A model generated the notes under the pieces. That model was not told where the DNA came from and did not search any database. It saw nothing but the letters and a program-made list of their open reading frames with translations. Both the position numbers and the translations under genes were made by a program. DNA of 49,466 nt from Actinocrinis puniceicyclus (GTDB lineage Bacteria; Actinomycetota; Actinomycetes; Streptomycetales; Catenulisporaceae): positions 1 to 49,466 of the forward strand of contig NZ_JAGSXH010000041.1 of assembly GCF_018283645.1 (NCBI RefSeq). The letters are read 5' to 3'. Each line of letters begins with the position of its first letter. The first letter of the stretch is position 1. Positions 9,135-17,653 of this stretch are shown one piece after another.

Positions 9135-10259
9135 ATGCGGGTCGCAGTAGTCACCGAATCGTTCCTGCCGCAGGTGAACGGAGTCACCAACACCGTCGGC
9201 CGGATCCTGGAACACCTCGCGGCGCACGGCCACGACGCGTTGGTCGTCGCGCCCCGCCCCGGTCCGTCCGTCTACGCCGGTTTCCCGGTGGTGGCGGTGC
9301 CCGGCGTCGGGCTGCCCGGATACCGGGAGTTCAAGCTCGGGCTGCCCACCCGGCGCGTGGAAAGGCTCTTGCGCGAGTTCGGGCCGGACCTGGTGCATCT
9401 GGCCTCCCCGATAGCGCTGGGCGCGGCCGGGGCGCGGGCGGCCCGACGGCTCGGCGTGCCGTGTGTCGCGGTCTTCCAGACGGACGTGGCCGGCTTCGCG
9501 CGGGCGTACGGCTTCCGCGGCACCGACGCGATGATCTGGAGCTGGATCCGGCACATCCACCGACAGGCCGACATCACACTGGTGCCCTCGCGGGCCAGCT
9601 ACGAGCAGTTGAGCGCGCAGGGCGTGCCGCGGCTCGCGCTGTGGGCCCGCGGCGTGGACGCCGCCCGGTTCAATCCGGCGCACCGCGACCAGACGCTGCG
9701 CGAGTGGCTGCTCGGCGACCGAGAGGTCCTCGTCGGCTACGTCGGCCGGCTCGCCGGGGACAAGCGGGTGCACCTGCTGGCGTGCCTCGCGGACCTGCCG
9801 AAGGTGCGGATCGTCGCGGTCGGCGACGGGCCGGCCGCCCCGAGTCTTCGCGCACTGATACCGAGCGCCGCGCTGCCCGGATTCCTCAGCGGACAGGCGC
9901 TGTCCGCCGCGTACGCGTCGCTCGACGTGTTCGTGCACACCGGAGCGGACGACACCTTCGGGCAGTGCGTGCAGGAGGCCATGGCCTCGGGCGTGCCGGT
10001 GGTCGCGCCCGCGGTCGGCGGCCCGCTGGATCTGGTGCGCCACGAGCACACCGGGCTGCTGTTCGCACCCGACGACACCGACGAACTCAGGCGCCGTGTC
10101 GCCGAACTCGTCGCCAGCCCCGCGCTGCGCGCGCGGTACGGCGCGAAAGCACGCGAAGCGGTACTCACCCGGTCCTGGGCTTCGGTATGTGACGAGCTTC
10201 TCGGGCACTACAGCCAGGTCCTGACCGGACGACGCCCGCTCGAACACGCCCTGGGCTGA
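9135..10259 (+). CDS. Glycosyltransferase family 4, MgtA/PimB-like alpha-mannosyltransferase
   Basis: A 374-residue GT-B fold glycosyltransferase. The N-terminal acceptor domain opens with MRVAVVTESFLPQVNGV and continues with FGPDLVHLASP; the C-terminal donor domain has VGYVGRLAGDKRV and the nucleotide-sugar signature DTFGQCVQEAMASGVPVV with the E-x7-E glutamates region near residues 275-285. This is the pattern of actinobacterial GDP-mannose-dependent alpha-mannosyltransferases involved in cell-envelope glycolipid or lipomannan synthesis. Substrate specificity is inferred. ATG 9135 starts at the conserved first strand; the upstream in-frame extension is Arg/Pro-rich non-coding DNA. It is divergent from the membrane gene at 8925. 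Confidence 0.87.
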   Translation: MRVAVVTESFLPQVNGVTNTVGRILEHLAAHGHDALVVAPRPGPSVYAGFPVVAVPGVGLPGYREFKLGLPTRRVERLLREFGPDLVHLASPIALGAAGARAARRLGVPCVAVFQTDVAGFARAYGFRGTDAMIWSWIRHIHRQADITLVPSRASYEQLSAQGVPRLALWARGVDAARFNPAHRDQTLREWLLGDREVLVGYVGRLAGDKRVHLLACLADLPKVRIVAVGDGPAAPSLRALIPSAALPGFLSGQALSAAYASLDVFVHTGADDTFGQCVQEAMASGVPVVAPAVGGPLDLVRHEHTGLLFAPDDTDELRRRVAELVASPALRARYGAKAREAVLTRSWASVCDELLGHYSQVLTGRRPLEHALG

Positions 10260-10622
10260 GGAGACCGCGCAGCTCAACGGTCCGGAGCGGTTCGGTTGCG
10301 CGTCGCGGATGGCGCGGTTACGCCACGGCAGGTTTCCGCCACCCTCAAGCCCTGTCGTTTCCCGTCGGCGACCGGCAGGGTAAGTGGGGCGCGGCTGATC
10401 GGGGGGTCGGCCGCATGCCGCGGACAGCTTCCGCGTGCCGCATCGCCGGACTCAATGGGTGGGCCGGCGGTCCCCTATACGGCGGCGCCCTCCTCGCGTT
10501 GGGCGTTGTCGCGATGCCGTTCCGAGTCGCTGCCCGACCCCGCTGCGGCTCGGAACGGCGTTCACCCGCGCCCCGGCTCGGCTCGCCCGCCCGCCCGCTC
10601 AGTTCCGGTTTCGCGCGTCCGC
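10260..10622. other. Intergenic stretch between convergent genes
   Basis: This 363-base stretch separates the plus-strand glycosyltransferase from the minus-strand DJ-1 gene. No open frame in it shows protein-family resemblance. The one clear element is the long inverted repeat at 10516-10559, listed separately. Nothing else was seen. Confidence 0.6.
10516..10559. terminator. Bidirectional terminator-like hairpin
   Basis: The arms GCCGTTCCGAGTCGC (10516-10530) and GCGGCTCGGAACGGC (10545-10559) pair over 15 positions with one G-T wobble and a 14-base loop. There is no U-tract, which is usual for high-GC actinobacteria. The placement between convergent genes fits a shared terminator. Confidence 0.6.
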
Positions 10623-11246
10623 TCAGCCGCGCAGCGCCGCGAAGAGCGCGACGACCTGCGGCCCGGCCTTCGCGGGCGATCCGGCGTCGAACGGCGGTTG
10701 CGGGTCGTACTCGACGGCGAGCTGGAGGGCCTTGGCCACCTGCTCGCCCGCGGCCAGGGCGGCGAGGGCCAGCGCCATGTCGATGCCGGCGGAGACGCCG
10801 GCCGCCGTGACGAGCTTGCCGCGCCGCACGACCCGCTCGGGCGTGTAGCGGGCGCCGAGCTTCTCCAGCGTCTCCACGGCGGCCCAGTGCGTCGTCGCGT
10901 CGAGACCGTCCAGCAGCCCGGCGGCGGCGAGTACGAGCGAGCCGGTGCACACCGAGGTCGTCCACCGCGTCGTCTCGTGGATCGCGCGCACCCAGGAGAG
11001 CGCCTCCTCGTCGCGTATCAGTGCCCTGGTTCCCGGTCCGCCGGGCACGACCAGGATGTCCGCCGCGTCGACCTCGTCGAGCGTGGCGTCCGCGTGCAGG
11101 CCGGCCACGCCGCTGTCGGTGCGCACGACGCCGCGCTCCTTCGCGGCGAAGGTGACCTGGGCGCCCGGCAGCCTTTGCAGCACCTCGTAGGGCCCGATCG
11201 CGTCGAGGGCGGTGAAATGGGCGAAGAGCGGAATCACGATTCTCAT
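10623..11246 (-). CDS. DJ-1/PfpI family protein
   Basis: A 207-residue protein of the DJ-1/PfpI (class I glutamine-amidotransferase-like) superfamily. The nucleophile-elbow motif is VCTGSLVLAAAGLLDG, and ADILVVPGGPGT precedes it; ATTHW follows, as in isonitrile-hydratase/ThiJ-like members. ATG 11246 opens directly at the first strand (MRIVIPLF). It lies 62 bases downstream of the GlxA-type regulator on the same strand and probably shares its transcript. Activity could be hydratase, deglycase-like or sensing; sequence alone does not decide. Confidence 0.85.
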   Translation of the reverse strand: MRIVIPLFAHFTALDAIGPYEVLQRLPGAQVTFAAKERGVVRTDSGVAGLHADATLDEVDAADILVVPGGPGTRALIRDEEALSWVRAIHETTRWTTSVCTGSLVLAAAGLLDGLDATTHWAAVETLEKLGARYTPERVVRRGKLVTAAGVSAGIDMALALAALAAGEQVAKALQLAVEYDPQPPFDAGSPAKAGPQVVALFAALRG

Positions 11247-11308
11247 GCAGCCAGCCTGGTGGCAGCGCCGCGATGGCGGCAAGGTCATGCTTGTGACGGA
11301 TTCGGCCA

Positions 11309-12331
11309 TCACCGCGGATCGCGCGCCGCCGACCGCTCGCGGAACCTGGCCCGGTAATCTCCCGGGGTCACGTGCACGCTGCGCCGGAACGCTCGATGCA
11401 TCGTCGCCACGGTCCCGAACCCGGCCACCCGCGCGATCCGGTCCAGCCCGTCCGCGGTCGTCTCAAGCAGCCGCCGCGCGGTCTCCACCCGGACCGCTTC
11501 GACGTGCGCTGCCGGGCTGATGCCGGTCTCGGTTCGAAAGACCCGGGCGAAATGCCGCTCGCTCATGCCCACGTGCGCCGCGAGGGTGGTGACCGACAGG
11601 TCGGCGTCCGGGTGCTCGGAGATGTACGTCTGCAACCGGCGCAGCGGCTCGCGGGCCGGGCGCTGCGCCGCGAGCTGGGCGGAGAACTGGCTCTGCCCTC
11701 CCGGCCGCTGCACGAACACCACCAGTTGCCGGGCGATCGCGCGGGCCAGTGCGCCGCCGTGGTCGGCTTCGACGAGCGCGAGCGCCAGGTCGATGCCCGC
11801 GGTGACCCCGGCGGAGGTCCACACCGGACCGTCGTTCACGAAGATCGGCTCCGGGTCGACCGTCACCGCGGGGAACCGCTCGGCCAGTTCGGCGCACGCC
11901 TGCCAGTGCGTGGTGGCCCTGCGCCCGTCCAGCAGACCCGCTTGCGCGAGTAGGAACGCACCGGAGCACACGGAGGCGGTACGGCGCGCCTGCGCCGCTG
12001 TTCGCGCGATCCACGCGGAGTGTTGACCGTCCTGGGCTGCCACGCGTGTGCCGCGCCCTCCGACCACGATCAGCGTGTCCGTCCCAGTCGTCCCAGTCGT
12101 CCCGGTCGCCGCGTCGGCCGTTTCGGCTGCTTCGGGGCGGAACGCGTCCGCGGTCTCGGCGAGCACCGGCAGGCCGCAGCTCGCGGTCACCGGCCCCGGC
12201 TCCAGCGCCGTCACCCGCGTCGTGTACGAACCCGGGCGCATCCGCTGCGCCTGTGAGAAGACCTCCAGCGGTCCGGTCAGGTCGAGGATCTGGAAGTCCG
12301 GGAAGACCAGGAAGACGATCGTGCGGCCCAT
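11309..12331 (-). CDS. GlxA-family transcriptional regulator (DJ-1/PfpI domain plus AraC HTH)
   Basis: A 340-residue two-domain protein. Residues 1 to about 200 form a DJ-1/PfpI domain (IVFLVFPDFQILDLTGPLEV; nucleophile elbow SVCSGAFLLAQAGLLDG; TTHW). The last 100 residues form an AraC-type double helix-turn-helix (DLSVTTLAAHVGMSERHFAR, then FGTVATMHRAFRRSVHVTPGDYR). GlxA-type regulators combine a ligand-sensing amidotransferase-like domain with DNA binding. A run of alternating Thr/Gly residues around 95-105 (TTGTTGTD) is a short low-complexity insert. It is most likely the regulator of the downstream DJ-1 gene, whose domain is a paralogue of its own N-terminal half. Confidence 0.88.
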   Translation of the reverse strand: MGRTIVFLVFPDFQILDLTGPLEVFSQAQRMRPGSYTTRVTALEPGPVTASCGLPVLAETADAFRPEAAETADAATGTTGTTGTDTLIVVGGRGTRVAAQDGQHSAWIARTAAQARRTASVCSGAFLLAQAGLLDGRRATTHWQACAELAERFPAVTVDPEPIFVNDGPVWTSAGVTAGIDLALALVEADHGGALARAIARQLVVFVQRPGGQSQFSAQLAAQRPAREPLRRLQTYISEHPDADLSVTTLAAHVGMSERHFARVFRTETGISPAAHVEAVRVETARRLLETTADGLDRIARVAGFGTVATMHRAFRRSVHVTPGDYRARFRERSAARDPR

Positions 12332-12445
12332 GACGCGAGGATACGGCGCGTCGGCTGCCGCCGCGCGGCCACCACGCTTGACACGTATCAGGGTTCAGAG
12401 TTTGATGGGCCGGTCCCCGAGGCATGGCAGAATCCGGAGGTCCCC

Positions 12446-13114
12446 GTGCGCGTTCTCACCTCGCCCCGGCGCTGGTCCCGTCGAACCCTGATTTCGGTCG
12501 CCGCCCTGGTCGCGCTCGTCGGCGCGGGCGGCGCGGGCGGCGCGGGCTCGGCCGCGGCCGCGGCCGCCACTTCCTCCGCCACGGCCGGTGCGCCCGGCCC
12601 GGCGAGGCCGACCCCGTTCACCCTGCTGAGCCCCGATTTCCGCGACGGCGGCCCGCTGCCGGTGTGGACCGAGTTCGGCGGCCAGTACGCCGCCGAGGCC
12701 GGCTGCTACGGCCGCAACCTCGCCCCCGAGCTGAACTGGGTCAACCCGCCCGCCGGCACCCGCAGCTACGCGCTGCTGGTCAACGACATGGACGCGCCGC
12801 TGTCCGGCGGCTGGCACCACTGGGTGGTCTACGACATCCCCGGCGCCGCGCACGAGTTGGAGGGCCACGGCGTCATCCAGTACACCCAGGGCTCGACCAG
12901 CTGGGACGTCAACGGCATCCCCGTGGTCGGCTGGGGCGGACCCTGCCCGCCGGCCGACGGGCAGACCCACCACTACATCTTCACCCTCTACGCGCTGTCG
13001 ACCGCGACGCTGCCCGGCGACTCGCTCACCTACGAGCAGGTGCTCGGCGCGATCACCCCGTCCGTGGTCGGATCCACGGTGATCATCGGCACCTTCCGGC
13101 TGCCGCTGAGGTAA
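12446..13114 (+). CDS. Secreted YbhB/YbcL-type PEBP (Raf kinase inhibitor-like) protein
   Basis: A 222-residue protein with an N-terminal signal sequence (basic RRWSRRTL, hydrophobic core, Ala-rich end near residue 40) followed by a PEBP domain: NLAPELNWVNPPAGTRSYAL, VNDMDAPLSGGWHHWVVYDI and GPCPPADGQTHHYIFTLYAL, which carry the family's DPDAP-like, H-H-W and GPCPP-type motifs. Bacterial members bind small anionic ligands; function is generally unknown. GTG 12446 is preceded by GGAGGTCCCC, an excellent ribosome-binding site, so the 237-residue alternative frame at 12424 was rejected. Confidence 0.87.
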   Translation: MRVLTSPRRWSRRTLISVAALVALVGAGGAGGAGSAAAAAATSSATAGAPGPARPTPFTLLSPDFRDGGPLPVWTEFGGQYAAEAGCYGRNLAPELNWVNPPAGTRSYALLVNDMDAPLSGGWHHWVVYDIPGAAHELEGHGVIQYTQGSTSWDVNGIPVVGWGGPCPPADGQTHHYIFTLYALSTATLPGDSLTYEQVLGAITPSVVGSTVIIGTFRLPLR

Positions 13115-13146
13115 GCGCCCGCCCGGAAAGCCGCTGACGGCCGGTC

Positions 13147-13173
13147 GCCGCCTCCCGCGCCCCGGGGGGCGGT
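13147..13173. terminator. Terminator-like hairpin between convergent genes
   Basis: The arms CCGCCTCCC (13148-13156) and GGGGGGCGG (13164-13172) form nine pairs, one a wobble, with a seven-base loop. It sits between the stop of the PEBP gene and the stop of the helicase gene, where a bidirectional terminator is expected. Confidence 0.45.
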
Positions 13174-13188
13174 CGCCCCGGCGCCCGG

Positions 13189-15363
13189 TCAGCCCGCCAC
13201 GCCGAGGCCCAGCCGCTCGCGCTCCGCGTCCACGACCCGCCGGGCCAGCACCGGCTCGGCCAGGTCGCGGGCCCCGGGAGAGGATTCGGCGATCTCGCTG
13301 CGCCGCGCGTAGGCGTCGAACAGCTCGGTCTTGGTTTCCAGCAGTTCCAGCATCCGCTCGTCCACGCTGTCGGCCACCAGCAGCCGGTGCACCTGGACCT
13401 TGCGCACCTGGCCGAGCCGGTGCGCGCGGGCGATCGCCTGCGTCTCGAGCGTCGGTTTGACCTGGGGTTCGCACAGGATCACCACCGAGGCGGCCTGGAT
13501 GTTGAGCCCGACGCCGCCGGCCTGGATCTGGCTGACCAGCACCGGGTGCGCGGCGGACTGGGCGAAGCTGTCCACCAGCTCCTGCCGGCGCGGCGCGGGC
13601 ATCGAGCCGGTCAGCGGCCCCAGGGCCCTCGGGCCCAGCGCCGCGCACACGATGTCGAGCACGTCGCGGAAGTAGGAGAACACCACGACCTTGCGCCCGC
13701 AATCGCAGGCCTCGTCGACGATCTCGACCAGGCGCCGCAGTTTCGCCGAGCCCTGCGTGGTCGCGGCGGCGTACGCGGCACGGCGCATCGCCATGAAGTT
13801 GCCCTCGTCCACCGCCTGCCGATACGCGGCCGCCTCCTGCGGGCCGAACTCCTCCCACTCGTCCACCCGCGTCATCTCGGGAAGCTCGGCCAGCACGTCC
13901 TCCTGGTTGCGGCGCAGATACGCCGGGGCCACGGCGCGGCGGAACGCCTTGGATCCGGCGATCGCGTCGATCCCGTCGACCTCGTCGACCAGACCGGGCT
14001 GCAGGTAGCCGACGAGGCTGCGGAACTCCTCGACCTGGTTCTCCATCGGCGTCCCGGTCAGGAACAGCACCCGCTCGATCCGGCGGGTCCAGTCCGCCAG
14101 CGCCTTCGAGCGCTGCGTGTGGGGGTTCTTCACGTAATGCGCCTCGTCGACCACGAGCATCGCGATCCTGACCCGCGGCAGGGTGAGCGAGCGCACGGTC
14201 TCGAACGTGGTGATGCCGACGCCCCCGGACGCCGCCCAGGCCAGCAGCATCTCGTCGCGGTGCGCGCCGTGCAGCCGATAGGGACGCAGAGTGCTGTGGC
14301 CGCGCACCTCCCGCATCCAGTTGATCAGCACGCTGGCCGGGCACACGACCAGGAAGTGCCGCTCGCCCTCGGCGCGCAGGTGCGCGAGCGCGGCGACCGC
14401 CTCGACGGTCTTGCCGCAGCCCATCTCGTCGCCGATTATCACCCGGCGTCCGGCCAGGGCGAAGCGCGCCCCGAACTGCTGGTAGCCGCGCAGCGACACC
14501 CGCAGATGACGGGTGTCAAGGTGCTGCTTGTCGATCTCGGCGGCCAGGTCCTCGGGGATGAATCCGCGCGCGGCCTGCGCGTCCTCGCGCACCCCCACGA
14601 TCCGCGCGAGGGTGCCGAAGTACTCGGCGGCGCGCTTCTCGAAGTCGCGGCGGATGGTGGTGGGCCGGGGCCTGCGCGCGTTCAGCCGCCGGGCCGCGGT
14701 CTCGATCCGCTTGAGGTCGCGCTGGGTCTCGGGAGCCTCCAGCAGTTGCTCGAGCTCGGCCACGGCGGCGCGCGCGTCCTCGCGCCGGCGCGCGCCGACG
14801 AACGTGCGGCGCAGCCTTCCGCGCAGCGGACCGGCCGCGGATATCAGCCGACCGAGTTGGTCGCCGAGCGTGCGGGCCGGTTCGCGCGCGCGGTCGGCGG
14901 CGCTCTGCGCGTTCTGCATCCGGTGCAGCGCGGCCAGCAGCGCCGCGCCCTTTTCGTCGTCCGGATCCAGGTCCGTGGAGATCCGGGTGTCCTGCTCGAC
15001 TCCCTCCGCGATCCGCTGCGCGGCCGCCACGGCCTGCGCCGCGGCCTGCTCGCCGACGCCCGGGATCTGTTCGATGCGCTCGATACCGGCTCTCAGGATC
15101 GCCTCGACGTCGGTGAATCCGGCTCGGGTCAGCTTCGCGACGGGTAGGCGCGGCACGATCTGCTTGAGCTCTTCGACGGGCGTGGCGCGCAGGCGGTCGC
15201 GCACGGCGGCCGAGTGCAGCGCGGTGTACGCCTCGCGCACGGCCTGCTGCGCGCGCCGGTCGTCTTCCAGCAGGCTGCGTGCCGCCGCGGCGGCAGCGGC
15301 GGCACGATGAAGCAGGGATCTTATCGCGGCCGGGCTGCCGGATGCGGGTTTCTGCACGGGCAT
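13189..15363 (-). CDS. SNF2-family DEAD/DEAH helicase with N-terminal helix-hairpin-helix
   Basis: A 724-residue superfamily-2 ATPase. Residues 75-115 look like a helix-hairpin-helix DNA-binding unit (LTRAGFTDVEAILRAGIE, IEQIPGVGEQAAAQAVAAA). The ATPase core has Walker A GDEMGCGKT, the DEAH box VVDEAHYVKN, motif III FLTGTPMEN, and the C-terminal lobe with VVVFSYFRDVLD, GGVGLNIQAA and the arginine-finger motif AIARAHRLGQ. This is the typical Swi2/Snf2 arrangement of DNA translocases; a role in DNA repair or remodelling is inferred. It lies well outside the defence island and looks chromosomal. It is divergent from the SARP gene across about 260 bases. Confidence 0.9.
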   Translation of the reverse strand: MPVQKPASGSPAAIRSLLHRAAAAAAAARSLLEDDRRAQQAVREAYTALHSAAVRDRLRATPVEELKQIVPRLPVAKLTRAGFTDVEAILRAGIERIEQIPGVGEQAAAQAVAAAQRIAEGVEQDTRISTDLDPDDEKGAALLAALHRMQNAQSAADRAREPARTLGDQLGRLISAAGPLRGRLRRTFVGARRREDARAAVAELEQLLEAPETQRDLKRIETAARRLNARRPRPTTIRRDFEKRAAEYFGTLARIVGVREDAQAARGFIPEDLAAEIDKQHLDTRHLRVSLRGYQQFGARFALAGRRVIIGDEMGCGKTVEAVAALAHLRAEGERHFLVVCPASVLINWMREVRGHSTLRPYRLHGAHRDEMLLAWAASGGVGITTFETVRSLTLPRVRIAMLVVDEAHYVKNPHTQRSKALADWTRRIERVLFLTGTPMENQVEEFRSLVGYLQPGLVDEVDGIDAIAGSKAFRRAVAPAYLRRNQEDVLAELPEMTRVDEWEEFGPQEAAAYRQAVDEGNFMAMRRAAYAAATTQGSAKLRRLVEIVDEACDCGRKVVVFSYFRDVLDIVCAALGPRALGPLTGSMPAPRRQELVDSFAQSAAHPVLVSQIQAGGVGLNIQAASVVILCEPQVKPTLETQAIARAHRLGQVRKVQVHRLLVADSVDERMLELLETKTELFDAYARRSEIAESSPGARDLAEPVLARRVVDAERERLGLGVAG

Positions 15364-15626
15364 GCGTTACCCACCGTCGGTCCGGGGAATCAATCGCTGA
15401 AGCACGACGGCACGTTACCGACCCGACCGGCGCGGCGGTACCCGGTATGTCTTGCACGGTAGGGACTACCGATCGTCGCGCGGGATTCGCCTACCAGTCA
15501 GGTTGATGTCAGCTTTCTGCCGCCAAATGCCCGCTGGGCGCGCCGGTCGGCGCTCTGGACAGCGCGATAACCGGTTAAGCTGAGTCCGTCGGGATCTTGT
15601 CGAGGGATCCAGGGCGGGGGAAGGCC

Positions 15627-17561
15627 ATGGCCGATCTGGAATTCCGCGTCCTCGGCCCGGTCGAGCTGCTGAGCGGCGGTCAGCCGGTACCGATGGGCGC
15701 GAGCACCGCGGTGACCCTGCTGGCGGGGCTGTTGCTGTCGGCCGACGACGTCGTCTCGGCCGACCGGCTCGGCGAGATCGTCTGGGCGCGGCGCCAGCCG
15801 GCCAGACCGCGCGCCGCGCTGCACAGCGCGATCTCGCGGCTGCGCCGCCTGCTCGGCCCGGATGTGCTCGAAAGCCTCCCTGGCGGCTATCGGCTCAACG
15901 CGCGCGCCGCACGGTTCGATCTGTCGCTCTCGGATCAGCTCGCTGACACGGCTGCCGCGGCGAGGGCCCGCGGGGCGCTCGATGAGGCCGCCGACGCGCT
16001 GCAGGAGGCGCTGGGACTGTGGCGCGGGCGACCGCTCGGCAACGTCGACTCGCCCGTGCTGGCTGACGAGGCGGCGCGGTTGGCCGAGAAGCACCTGGCG
16101 CTGCAGGAGGAACGTGCCGAGTTGTTTCTGCGCACCGGGCGGCACGCGCTGCTCGTGGAGGTCCTCCCCGCGCTCGTGCGCGCGGAGCCGTTCCGTGAGC
16201 GCCTGGTTGGCCAACTCATGCTCGCGCTCTCCCGCAGTGGCCGTCAGGTGGAGGCGCTGGCCGCGTACGAGAGCCTGGACAGCGCGCTGCGCGAGGGGCT
16301 GGGGATAGGACCGAGCGCCTGGCTGCGCGACCTGCACCTGCGGATTCTGCGGCCCGAATCCGTACCCGAATCCGTACTCGGACCCGGACCCGGGCTTGGA
16401 CCCGTACCCGGACCCGGACCCGAACTCGGACCCGTACCCGGACGCCGACCCGCACTCGAAGCGCAGACACAGTCCGCGCGGCGGCACGCGGACTGCGCCG
16501 CGCTGACGACCTGGCGCGGCCTCAGACCGCCGTCGCAGCGCTTGATCGACCGCGGTGAGCAGATCGACGGCCTGGCACGCGCGGTGCTCGATCAGCGCGT
16601 GGTGACCCTCGTCGGGGCGGCCGGTGTAGGCAAGACCGCGGTGGCGCTCAACGCGGCCAGCCGGGTCGCCCCCGGGTTCCCCGACGGCGTGACAGTGGTC
16701 GAACTCGGCTACCTGCCGCCCATGGAACCGCGGCGCCCGGCCACGGATGAGGGTTACGCGCGCATCGTCGCGGCCGTGTGCGCGGCGCTGGAGGTCCGCG
16801 GACCGGGGCAGCCGGCGGCAGCGCTCAAGGAGACGCAGTCGCTGCTCGTCCTGGACAACGCCGAACACGTTGCCGCCGACTGCGGCCGGTTCGTGGACCA
16901 GATCACCCGCTCGTGCCCCGGAATTCGTATTCTGACTACCTCGCGACGCCCGTTGGGCCTTGGCGGCGAGGCGGTGGTCGAGTTGCCGCCGCTCGAACCG
17001 GCTTCCGCGGCGCGGCTGCTGCGGCTGCGTGCCTCGGGGCACCTGCCGCGCCTCGATCTGAGCACCGACCCGGAGGCGGTGGCCGAGTTGTGCCGGGCGG
17101 TGGAAGGCCTTCCGCTCGCGGTGGAGTTGGCGGCCGCGCGGCTGCGCACGATGTCGCTGCGGACGCTGCTGCGGCGCGTCGGCTGGCAGCGGGGGCTGTT
17201 GGTCGCGCCGAACGGCGCCGGGCTGCCGCACCAGCGCGGGCTCGACTCGACGCTGGAGTGGAGCTACGACCTGCTGACCCGGCCGGCGCAGCGGTTGCTC
17301 GGCGCGCTGGCCGCCTTCGACGGGCCGTTCACCCTGGAGGAGGCCGAGCGCGCGGTCGCGTGCACGCCGCCGACCTGGCAGGAGGTGGCCGGACTGCTCG
17401 GCGGCCTGGTGGACCACAGCCTTGTGCAGACCCAGCGCCACGGCGAGCGCTATTCCTATCGGCTGCTCACTCCGGTGCGCCGGTTCGTGCTCGGCCGCAC
17501 CGCCCGCTGCGGTGCGGGAGTTCTGACAGAGCTCTGGCAGGGCAACGGCAGCGCCGCCTGA
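15627..17561 (+). CDS. SARP/AfsR-type regulator: OmpR-like HTH, BTAD and NB-ARC
   Basis: A 644-residue regulator. Residues 1-90 form an OmpR-type winged helix (LEFRVLGPVELL, then RPRAALHSAISRLRRLLG); about 95-240 form the bacterial transcriptional activation domain. Residues 243-278 are a Pro/Gly linker encoded by nine 12-base repeats. An NB-ARC ATPase follows with Walker A GAAGVGKTAV, Walker B LLVLDNAEH, TTSRRPLGLGGE and GLPLAVELAAARLR. It ends at the winged-helix segment, without the C-terminal TPR array of full-length AfsR. Such proteins activate secondary-metabolite or developmental genes; no biosynthetic cluster is visible here, and the adjacent secreted protein may be a target. ATG 15627 follows GGGGGAAGG. 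Confidence 0.88.
   Translation: MADLEFRVLGPVELLSGGQPVPMGASTAVTLLAGLLLSADDVVSADRLGEIVWARRQPARPRAALHSAISRLRRLLGPDVLESLPGGYRLNARAARFDLSLSDQLADTAAAARARGALDEAADALQEALGLWRGRPLGNVDSPVLADEAARLAEKHLALQEERAELFLRTGRHALLVEVLPALVRAEPFRERLVGQLMLALSRSGRQVEALAAYESLDSALREGLGIGPSAWLRDLHLRILRPESVPESVLGPGPGLGPVPGPGPELGPVPGRRPALEAQTQSARRHADCAALTTWRGLRPPSQRLIDRGEQIDGLARAVLDQRVVTLVGAAGVGKTAVALNAASRVAPGFPDGVTVVELGYLPPMEPRRPATDEGYARIVAAVCAALEVRGPGQPAAALKETQSLLVLDNAEHVAADCGRFVDQITRSCPGIRILTTSRRPLGLGGEAVVELPPLEPASAARLLRLRASGHLPRLDLSTDPEAVAELCRAVEGLPLAVELAAARLRTMSLRTLLRRVGWQRGLLVAPNGAGLPHQRGLDSTLEWSYDLLTRPAQRLLGALAAFDGPFTLEEAERAVACTPPTWQEVAGLLGGLVDHSLVQTQRHGERYSYRLLTPVRRFVLGRTARCGAGVLTELWQGNGSAA
16353..16460 (+). repeat. 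Nine tandem 12-base units inside the SARP gene
   Basis: Nine consecutive imperfect 12-base units. The first two are identical (CCCGAATCCGTA); the rest vary around CCCGGACCCGGA. They are in frame and encode 36 residues in four-residue steps (PESV, PESV, LGPG, PGLG, PVPG, PGPE, LGPV, PGRR, PALE), forming the linker between the activation domain and the NB-ARC domain. Confidence 0.85.
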
Positions 17562-17653
17562 TCTCCTGAAGCGCAAGGGATCAGCCCACGCTTCCGCGGC
17601 GCCGACCGCCGGGCAGGACTGATCGAGCAGATCCACCGGGCGAGAGGTTCGCA

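Noticed and set aside
13387-15147. 586-codon plus-strand frame opposite the SNF2 helicase
   Set aside because: Antisense shadow rich in Arg, Gln and His; no domain recognisable.
16353-16460. Tandem repeats considered as a CRISPR-like or intergenic satellite
   Set aside because: Units are only 12 bases with no spacers and lie in frame within a gene.
15498-17636. 712-codon minus-strand frame opposite the SARP gene
   Set aside because: Its product is compositionally biased and repetitive; the plus strand carries HTH, BTAD and NB-ARC motifs in order.
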